Source: an uncultured Acidimicrobiales bacterium
Lineage (GTDB): Bacteria > Actinomycetota > Acidimicrobiia > Acidimicrobiales > SHLQ01
NCBI GenBank assembly: GCA_938038785.1
Contig: CALHTB010000054.1
Location: 1 to 64,000 of the forward strand
Length of the DNA: 64,000 nucleotides
Direction: 5' to 3'
Part shown: piece by piece, positions 28,614 to 35,793 of the stretch
Numbering within the stretch: the first letter of the stretch is position 1
How the letters are laid out: each line of letters opens with the position of its first letter
Program-made: the position numbers and the translations under genes
The notes under the pieces: model-generated
The model's input: the letters and a program-made list of their open reading frames with translations, nothing else
Databases searched by the model: none
What the model was told of the DNA's origin: nothing

Positions 28614-30197
28614 TCAGGTCGTGAGTTCGGGTTCGTCGTTGATTTCTTCGAGGGTTCGATTCGCCGTCTCGGGGTACAGGGTGAGGATGAGCAGAATGAG
28701 CAAGATCGGTCCAGCTGTTGCAACCGCCAGGGCCCGGCCGAATGAGTCCCACTGCTCGGCGAGGCGACCCACGAGCTGCAAGCCAATGACGCTGCCAACG
28801 ACCGCAAACGCCACGGTCACGCCATTCGCCGTGCTCCGAAGTCGAGTGGGGAAGAGCTCGGGCCCGTACACCGCCAACGCTGGCACCGCGACCCCGGCAC
28901 CCAAGACCACACCGATCGCCCGAATGAACCAGATGGCGGTTCCGCCCGAGAAGAACGACAGCAGCGTCATGCTGGTGCCAATAGCCAACCCGATGGCGCC
29001 CACCGGCCGGCGTCCCCACCGATCGGCCAACATGCCGCCCAGCAGCACGCCAAGACCGATCGGGGTTCCGGTGGTCACGGTGAACAAGCTGATTTGTGTA
29101 GCGGTGAACCCCAACTCGTCGCGCAAGAACTGGTTGTCGAACTGGGAGGCAGGGGTCGAGAAGATGGTGGCGGCCAGTGCCCCAAAGCTCAACAGCAGAA
29201 GGCGGTTGCGAAGCTTCGGGTTTGCCGCAAACTCGCCCAGCGATTCGCGGATAGGTCGATGCTCGAGGCTGTTGAAGCGCTTCGTTGTCGGGAGTTTGCG
29301 AACCGTCCAGACCGCCAACGGAATGAACACCGCAGCCAACGCATAAATGACACGCCAACCCCAATCAGCAACCCCAGCGGCTGGCAGCACCCACACGACC
29401 ATCCCCGAGCCCAACCCCGCAAGTAGCACAAGCATCGACACGCCGTACGCCCTCGACTTCGGCGGCAGCTCTTCGGCCGCGAACACCAGGAGCAGTAGCC
29501 ACATGCCGGTTGCGCTGCCGCGGGCGAGGATTTGGGTGGCGGTGATCCAGCCAATAAACGGGGCGAGCGCACCCAAAGCCGTGGCAGCACACGAGGCGAC
29601 CGTTGCGATCGACATCGCGAACCGGCGGCCCTTGCGGTCGGCGAGGACAGTGAGCCCGAGGGCAAAGACGATCGCAACGCGCACGACCGAGAAAATGTCG
29701 GCCCGGGCCGAACGGTCGTGCTGTGGGTCGACGCACGTGCGTCCGCCGTTGGCAAGCTCGGTGAACTCGGTGCAGAAGTCATCGGCCGCGAAGGTGAGTG
29801 TCTGGCCGATGACGGTGCCGATGTAGCCGTTGATGATGGCCAAGACGCCAAGTAACCCAATGACGTGCGCGGCCCGCCCGTCCAAACGTCCGCCCGGGGC
29901 CCACCACGGGCTCGGGTTTGCCTGGCCTTGTGAAACGTGGCGGCGGAATAGAGGCCAGAACAAAAACCAGAACACCGGAACGCCGATCTTCCAGCTCGTT
30001 TCTTCCACAACCTCGTGCAAGTCCGAGTCGGGAAGCGGCGAAACTTCGAGCGTTCGCTCATAGTGGGAGAACGGCCCCTCGCCAAGCGCAAACCGGTCTT
30101 CTCCGACGTATTCTTCCAGGACGATCCCGTCGTGCGGGGTCCGCAAAGTTGCAAGTTCTTCGTCATTGACGACGAGTGTCCTGCGCTGCGTTGTCAC
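28614..30197 (-). CDS. MFS transporter
   Basis: 527 aa with multiple TM segments and MFS-type signatures ('LADRKGRR', 'MLADRWGRRPVG'). Confidence 0.85.
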   Translation of the reverse strand: MTTQRRTLVVNDEELATLRTPHDGIVLEEYVGEDRFALGEGPFSHYERTLEVSPLPDSDLHEVVEETSWKIGVPVFWFLFWPLFRRHVSQGQANPSPWWAPGGRLDGRAAHVIGLLGVLAIINGYIGTVIGQTLTFAADDFCTEFTELANGGRTCVDPQHDRSARADIFSVVRVAIVFALGLTVLADRKGRRFAMSIATVASCAATALGALAPFIGWITATQILARGSATGMWLLLLVFAAEELPPKSRAYGVSMLVLLAGLGSGMVVWVLPAAGVADWGWRVIYALAAVFIPLAVWTVRKLPTTKRFNSLEHRPIRESLGEFAANPKLRNRLLLLSFGALAATIFSTPASQFDNQFLRDELGFTATQISLFTVTTGTPIGLGVLLGGMLADRWGRRPVGAIGLAIGTSMTLLSFFSGGTAIWFIRAIGVVLGAGVAVPALAVYGPELFPTRLRSTANGVTVAFAVVGSVIGLQLVGRLAEQWDSFGRALAVATAGPILLILLILTLYPETANRTLEEINDEPELTT

Positions 30198-30216
30198 TCA
30201 GGTAATACTGGCACCG

Positions 30217-31494
30217 ATGTCCTCCTCCCCCTCTCACCAGATCAGCGAATTCGTGATCGAGCCTGGACCACCCCTGTCCGGCGAGATCACGATCAGTGGC
30301 GCGAAGAACTCGGTCCTCAAGCTGATGGCCGCAACCGTCATGGCCAACGGCACCCACACGATCTACAACGTGCCCGACATTTTCGATGTTGGCATCATGT
30401 GCCAGCTGCTCGAATCGATGGGCGCAAAGACCTCTCGGCGCCCCGGAGTTGTCGAGATCGTCATCGACAAGATCACTCCGGTCGCTCCGTTCGAACTCGT
30501 TGAACAAATGCGGGCCTCGACCGCAATGCTCGGCCCGCTCCTCGGACGGTTCGGACATGTCGAGCTAGGCATACCCGGCGGTGACGACTTTGGCCATCGC
30601 CCCATCGACATGCACCTCACCGGCCTCGAGAAGCTCGGGGCAACGTTCGACGTTTCAGCAAAAGGTGTCGTCGGCGATGTCGACCGCCTGTCGGGCGGAG
30701 ACGTCGCGCTTGGCTTCCCGAGCGTGGGCGCAACCGAGAACATCATGATGGGCGCTGCTTTGGCCCAAGGCACCACCACCATCAGCAACGCTGCGTGCGA
30801 ACCCGAGATTGCCGATCTGGCCTCGTTGCTCAACAAGATGGGCGCTCGCATTACCGGCGCTGGTTCGCCGACCATCACGATCGTCGGCGTCGACGAGCTC
30901 GAAGCGGTGAGCCACCGGGTCATCCCCGACCGGATCCAGGCCGCCACCTTCCTTGCTGCGCTCGGTGTGGCTGGCGGCGAGATCGTCCTGAAGGAAGCCC
31001 GCTACGACCACATGTCTATGGTTTGCCAAAAGATCGGCGAGATGGGCCTTCGCATCTCGCCAGATCGCGACGGCATCTGGGCCATGGCCAACCAACGCCT
31101 CAACGCAGTCGACCTTTCGACATTGCCCTATCCCGGCGTTGCCACCGACTACAAACCCTTCCTTGCGTCGATGCTCTGCGTTGCCGACGGCACCAGCATC
31201 GTCACCGAGAATCTGTTCGCCGGGCGGTTCCGCTATGTCGACGAGCTTGTCGCTATGGGCGCCAAAGTTCGAACCGACGGCAACCACGCGGTCATCAAGG
31301 GTGTCGAACGCCTCCAAGGGGCCAACGTCGTCAGCCACGACATTCGCGCCGGGGCAGCCGTCATAGTCGCCGCGCTTGGTGCTGATGGCCAGACCGTCGT
31401 GCGCGACTGCGGACACGTGGCTCGCGGATACCCCGACTTGGCCGGCGACCTTCGAACGCTCGGTGCCAACATCATCGAGCGAGACGCTTCCTAG
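30217..31494 (+). CDS. murA: UDP-N-acetylglucosamine 1-carboxyvinyltransferase (MurA), Cys-to-Asp variant
   Basis: ISGAKNSVLKLMAAT, GPLLGRFG, IPGGDDFGHRPIDMHL, 'ATDYKPFLASMLCVADGTSIVTENLF..RF'; start ATG at 30217. Confidence 0.9.
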   Translation: MSSSPSHQISEFVIEPGPPLSGEITISGAKNSVLKLMAATVMANGTHTIYNVPDIFDVGIMCQLLESMGAKTSRRPGVVEIVIDKITPVAPFELVEQMRASTAMLGPLLGRFGHVELGIPGGDDFGHRPIDMHLTGLEKLGATFDVSAKGVVGDVDRLSGGDVALGFPSVGATENIMMGAALAQGTTTISNAACEPEIADLASLLNKMGARITGAGSPTITIVGVDELEAVSHRVIPDRIQAATFLAALGVAGGEIVLKEARYDHMSMVCQKIGEMGLRISPDRDGIWAMANQRLNAVDLSTLPYPGVATDYKPFLASMLCVADGTSIVTENLFAGRFRYVDELVAMGAKVRTDGNHAVIKGVERLQGANVVSHDIRAGAAVIVAALGADGQTVVRDCGHVARGYPDLAGDLRTLGANIIERDAS

Positions 31495-31628
31495 CTGTCA
31501 GATTCCTCGGCCATAAGCTTGTCGGCTCGACGGTTCGCTAGCCACAGCAAACCTCCAAGAATGATGATCGGGCCCGCGACCAGAAGAATCTCGTCCCAAC
31601 CGCCTTGATGGGCGAGCAAGAGCGACAT
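31491..31628 (-). CDS. 45-aa single-TM small protein
   Basis: MSLLLAHQGGWDEILLVAGPIIILGGLLWLANRRADKLMAEESDS; immediately downstream of nfu. Confidence 0.55.
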   Translation of the reverse strand: MSLLLAHQGGWDEILLVAGPIIILGGLLWLANRRADKLMAEESDS

Positions 31629-31630
31629 GG

Positions 31631-31981
31631 CTATAGCGTGACCGCGGTGCCGTCGGAGTAGAACACCTGGCCGACGTTGACCACTTCGGTGACGCTCGGA
31701 ACGCGATCTTTCATGATCCGTTCGATACCCGACTTCAGCGTTGCTGACGATGCCGGGCAACTCTGGCAGGCGCCCTGCAGCTCAACTTCGACGATTCCGG
31801 TTTCGGTATCGAACGAAACGAGCTCGACGTCGCCCTTGTCGGCCTGCACTGCTGGTCGAATAGCGGCGATGACCTTCTCGACCTCCTTGAGGACCGCAGC
31901 AGCATCCTCACCTGCGTGAATTGCAGGATCTACAGACGCGGTGGACTCTGCGGCGGCGGCGACGGGCGATTCCTTCATCAT
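31631..31981 (-). CDS. NifU C-terminal (Nfu) domain Fe-S protein
   Basis: 116 aa; 'VEVELQGACQSCPASSATLKSGIERIMKDRVP'. Confidence 0.88.
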   Translation of the reverse strand: MMKESPVAAAAESTASVDPAIHAGEDAAAVLKEVEKVIAAIRPAVQADKGDVELVSFDTETGIVEVELQGACQSCPASSATLKSGIERIMKDRVPSVTEVVNVGQVFYSDGTAVTL

Positions 31982-32063
31982 GACGAGTGTACGAACAATG
32001 TTCGTCGATGAAAGATTCCGGCGGCCGTCGTTCTAGATTCTCAAGAGACCTATGGGGGCTCGG

Positions 32064-32849
32064 ATGATCACCTTTTCGGCCAATCTTGGCTTCTTGTGGA
32101 AGGACCGACGGCTACCCGACGCAATCCACGCCGCGAAGGACGCCGGGTTCGACGCCGTCGAATGCCACTTCCCCTACGAATTTGCCGCTCGTGACGTGTC
32201 GGCCGCCCTCTCTGAAACCGGGCTGACGATGGTGTCACTCAATACCTGGACAGGTGATGGGCCAAACGACTTCGGGTTGGCGGCGATGCCGGGCCGCGAG
32301 AACGAGGCTCGCGGGCTCATCGATCAGGCGGTGGAGTATGCCGCTGCCATCAACTGCCCCAACGTGAGCGTGTTTGCTGGTCGAACGTCAGGAACCGCGG
32401 AGGCCGAGGCGGTGTTCCGGGAGAACTTGGCCTACGCCGCGCACGCGGCTCAACAGGGCGGCCAAACGATTCTGATCGAGCCGCTCAATACCGACGTGCA
32501 CGACTACCACCTGGTGTCGGCTGACGTTGCTGTTGAAACGATCAAGGCGGTTGGTGAAACCAACGTAAAAGTCATGGTTGACTGCTTCCACTCATCGAAG
32601 ATGGACGGAGCGCTCGTGCCGGTCTTCGAGCGGGTGTTGCCGCACGTCGGCCACATTCAAATTTCGGCATTTCCAGACCGAGGCGAGCCGATCGACGGCG
32701 ACCCCGCCCACGGAGGGATTGTGTATTCAGAACTCCTTCCCTGGCTGGTAGAGCAGGGATATGACGGACTGTTCGGCGCCGAATACAACCCGACCGCAGG
32801 CCTCGAAGCAGGCCTCGGCTGGCTCAAAGATTGGAGAACGCACCCATGA
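32064..32849 (+). CDS. Hydroxypyruvate isomerase-like TIM-barrel protein
   Basis: [37 protein letters not shown]...[15 protein letters not shown]...[13 protein letters not shown]...GAEYNP; start at the second Met of track ORF 32052. Confidence 0.85.
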   Translation: MITFSANLGFLWKDRRLPDAIHAAKDAGFDAVECHFPYEFAARDVSAALSETGLTMVSLNTWTGDGPNDFGLAAMPGRENEARGLIDQAVEYAAAINCPNVSVFAGRTSGTAEAEAVFRENLAYAAHAAQQGGQTILIEPLNTDVHDYHLVSADVAVETIKAVGETNVKVMVDCFHSSKMDGALVPVFERVLPHVGHIQISAFPDRGEPIDGDPAHGGIVYSELLPWLVEQGYDGLFGAEYNPTAGLEAGLGWLKDWRTHP

Positions 32850-33586
32850 GCGGGATCGCAGTAGTGACAGGCGGAGGTAGCGGAATTGGCCGGGCCACCG
32901 CCCTGGCCCTCAGCGAACACGGATGGTCGGTGGTCGTTGCCGGGCGAACCCAAGCATCGCTCGACGACACGGTTGCGGACATGGCCGGTGACGGCCTCGC
33001 TGTCACGACCGACGTGAGTTCACCCGATGAAGTCGAGCGACTCTTTGCCGAGACGCTCGAACGCTTTGGACGAGTGGACCTGCTCTTCAACAACGCCGGG
33101 ATCGGCGCTCCGGCAGTTCCCGTCGACGAACTCGCCATCGATGCGTGGAATGAGGTGATTGCGGTGAACCTCACCGGGTCGTTCTTGTGTGCGCGCCAAG
33201 CCTTCCACCACATGAGGCACCAAGCGCCCACAGGCGGCCGAATCATCAACAACGGATCTATTTCGGCTACAACTCCTCGCCCGTTCTCGGCGCCCTACAC
33301 CGCAACCAAGCACGCAATCACCGGCCTCACGAAGTCGCTTGCGCTCGATGGTCGGGCGTTTGGCATCTCGTGCGGACAAATCGACATCGGGAACGCCAAC
33401 TCTGCAATGGGGGATCGAATTGCCCAAGGTGTAGTGCAGGCAAACGGTGCGATCATGGAGGAGCCAACGATGGAGATGCGCAACGTTGCCGAAGGTGTGG
33501 TCTACATGGCGGGACTTCCGGCGGGCGCCAACGTGTTGTCAATGACAGTGATGGCCACCAACATGCCATTCGTCGGCAGAGGCTAG
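32846..33586 (+). CDS. SDR family oxidoreductase
   Basis: [34 protein letters not shown]. Confidence 0.9.
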   Translation: MSGIAVVTGGGSGIGRATALALSEHGWSVVVAGRTQASLDDTVADMAGDGLAVTTDVSSPDEVERLFAETLERFGRVDLLFNNAGIGAPAVPVDELAIDAWNEVIAVNLTGSFLCARQAFHHMRHQAPTGGRIINNGSISATTPRPFSAPYTATKHAITGLTKSLALDGRAFGISCGQIDIGNANSAMGDRIAQGVVQANGAIMEEPTMEMRNVAEGVVYMAGLPAGANVLSMTVMATNMPFVGRG

Positions 33587-33616
33587 GCAAGAACCCATGG
33601 GTAAGGAATCGCAAGC

Positions 33617-35368
33617 ATGACAGCAGAACAAGCCGACTACGACCTCATCATCATCGGCGGAAGCGCCGGCGGCCTGTCGGTCGCAATTTCGTCAATCCGG
33701 TCGGGGCTGAGCAGGGTTCGCCTCATCGAACCCGGAAACTCGGTGGCGTTCCCCGAGCTCGTGCCCGAGAACTTGGTCGATGTCGCCTACGGTGAGCAGC
33801 TCGAATCGATCGATGCCGAAGGCGACCACCTGGTGGTCACGACCGACCAGCGCGCGTACCGAACTCGAGGCTGCCTCGTTTCTCGCCGCCACCGCGACCC
33901 GCAATGGGCTGCACCGATAGCGCTTCCAACCTCGCCCAATGTCACCGTCGACAGCCTCCCCGAAGGACTCAACGACCTCGACATCCTCGTAGTTGGCCAC
34001 ACCAATCACGCCGCCGAGCTTGTCGCAGAAGCTGCAGCAGGTGGAGCGGGCGTCGTCTTCGCCGCCGGCGGCATGGACCCCGCCAGGCTTGCCCCCGCAG
34101 CTGACGCTGTGCTTCGTCGGCTCGAGCGCGAACGCCGCATCACCGTGCTGTACCGGGCCGTACCAGACGGCATCGGGCAAGACGGCGAGTTTCCCGTCGC
34201 CTACTTCAACGACCGCCGTACCCCCGACCTCGAGTTCGATCACATCGTGTTCGCCTCCGAACGTTGCCGCCCAACCGTCGCCGAACTCAACGTTAGCCAA
34301 GCAGCCATCGACAGCGGCAAGCTCTGGTTCGACGGCGCACCCGAAGATGGTGTTGATGTACCTAACGGTCACTCGTGGGAGGTCGGCAACAAGCTGGCCG
34401 AAGCATGCTTCCCGGAGCTCGAACTCGTCGAGCCCCCATCGGTCGTGCGCCGCCGTGTCCGCCACGAATCGGCCATTGCCGAGCTGCGCGAAGAGACCTA
34501 TAACGCCACCATCACCGCGTTCGAAAAACGCCACTCCGACCTCTGGGTGCTGCGGGTTCGCCCCGATCACGGCGACACATCGCACCTGCCCGGCCAGTAC
34601 GCCTCGCTCGGCCTCGGCTTCTGGGAAGACCGAGTCGACAACTACGCCGACCCCGGCATCGATGAGAAATGGCACAAACTCATCCGCCGCTCGTATTCGA
34701 TCTCGCACTCGATGTTTGAGCCATCGGGCTATCTCGCCCCGCCCGACACCGAAGAGCTCGAGTTCTACATCGTGCTCGTCCCAGCTGACGACGGACACGT
34801 CTCAGCCCTAACTCCTCGTCTCGCAACCAAGCAGGTTGGCGACCGCATCTACCTCGGGCCAAAGGTCGCTGGGCGCTACACGCTCAACTCGGTCGAGACA
34901 CCCGAAACCGCCGTCATATTCTTTGCCACCGGAACCGGCGAAGCCCCGCACAACTCGATGGTCACCGAACTCCTCCGTAAAGGACACACCGGCCCGATCG
35001 TGTCGACCGTGACCGTCCGCAACTGGAAAGACCTCGGATACCTCGACGCCCACCGAAAGCTCGAAGAGCGGTTCGCGAACTATCACTACATTCCAATGCC
35101 AACCCGCGAAGCCGACGTGCCAAAGCGCTACCTGCAAGACCTCATCCGAGACGGCGACATCGAACTCGCCCTCGGAGGCACCATGGACCCGGCCAGCACC
35201 CACGCCTTCCTCTGCGGAAACCCAGCCATGATCGGTCTGCCCGAAGGCGAAGACGGCGAAGAGTCATGGCCCGAAACCACCGGCGTCATCGAACTGCTCG
35301 TCGAGCGAGGCTTCACCATCAACAAACGCGGCCAACCCGGCAACATCCACTTCGAAGAGTATTGGTGA
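33617..35368 (+). CDS. Two-part flavoprotein: N-terminal disulfide-reductase-like Rossmann region fused to ferredoxin-NADP+ reductase-like domain
   Basis: 583 aa; N-terminal 'DLIIIGGSAGGLSVAISSIRSG'; C-terminal 'YNATITAFEKRHSDLWVLRVRP...LPGQYASLGL...RRSYSISHSM...VIFFATGTGEAPHNSM'. Confidence 0.78.
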   Translation: MTAEQADYDLIIIGGSAGGLSVAISSIRSGLSRVRLIEPGNSVAFPELVPENLVDVAYGEQLESIDAEGDHLVVTTDQRAYRTRGCLVSRRHRDPQWAAPIALPTSPNVTVDSLPEGLNDLDILVVGHTNHAAELVAEAAAGGAGVVFAAGGMDPARLAPAADAVLRRLERERRITVLYRAVPDGIGQDGEFPVAYFNDRRTPDLEFDHIVFASERCRPTVAELNVSQAAIDSGKLWFDGAPEDGVDVPNGHSWEVGNKLAEACFPELELVEPPSVVRRRVRHESAIAELREETYNATITAFEKRHSDLWVLRVRPDHGDTSHLPGQYASLGLGFWEDRVDNYADPGIDEKWHKLIRRSYSISHSMFEPSGYLAPPDTEELEFYIVLVPADDGHVSALTPRLATKQVGDRIYLGPKVAGRYTLNSVETPETAVIFFATGTGEAPHNSMVTELLRKGHTGPIVSTVTVRNWKDLGYLDAHRKLEERFANYHYIPMPTREADVPKRYLQDLIRDGDIELALGGTMDPASTHAFLCGNPAMIGLPEGEDGEESWPETTGVIELLVERGFTINKRGQPGNIHFEEYW

Positions 35369-35424
35369 TTTCCGATGGAGCGGACGGCGCTCCGCGCCCA
35401 ATTGTCCGCTCCATCGGAAATCAC
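35365..35424. repeat. Perfect 21-bp inverted repeat, 18-nt spacer, overlapping a stop codon
   Basis: GTGATTTCCGATGGAGCGGAC...GTCCGCTCCATCGGAAATCAC; contains the TGA (35366-35368) of the preceding CDS. Confidence 0.95.
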
Positions 35425-35430
35425 ATTCCT

Positions 35431-35592
35431 TCCCCTTCGGGGATCGTTCAGGCGGCACGAAGCCTGGGCGCCCGAGGCGGTGTGTGCTGTGTTGTCCCCT
35501 TCGGGGATCGTTCAGGCCACGCAGGCCGAGCGCCGGAGGCGGCGAAGACCGGGTGGTTCGGGCGGCACGAAGCCTGGGCGCCCGAGGCGGTG
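35431..35592. repeat. Interspersed direct repeats
   Basis: TCCCCTTCGGGGATCGTTCAGGC at 35431-35453 and 35495-35517; GGCGGCACGAAGCCTGGGCGCCCGAGGCGGTG at 35451-35482 and 35561-35592. Confidence 0.93.
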
Positions 35593-35616
35593 GAAGCTGT
35601 GCTGTTCCTCTTCAGC

Positions 35617-35777
35617 TTCATGGGGCCTGTCCCCGTAAACCTGCCCTTTATGGGGACTGTCCCCATGAACTGAATATTGGGTCTATTTGGCGTTGATTTT
35701 TCAACGCGGATTTCAGGCCTGTCCCCGGTTGAAGCTCTTTATGGGGACAGGCCCCGTAAAGATCAGGCCCCGTAAAG
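35617..35777. repeat. Cluster of REP-like palindromes (TTTATGGGG-ACAGG/CCTGT-CCCCRTAAAG family)
   Basis: Copies at 35617-35640, 35647-35670, about 35717 (partial), 35738-35761 and 35764-35777 (partial), in both orientations. Confidence 0.88.
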
Positions 35778-35793
35778 ATCATCGACGACTAGA

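Noticed and set aside
27751-29364. 537-aa ORF read as one protein
   Set aside because: N-terminal half is antisense-frame noise over the MFS gene on the same strand; the real L,D-transpeptidase begins at the GTG at 28572.
35365-35793. Small ORFs (e.g. 35375-35638, 35448-35666, 35484-35696) in the repeat region
   Set aside because: Composed of repeat sequence with no codon or domain signal; treated as non-coding repeats.
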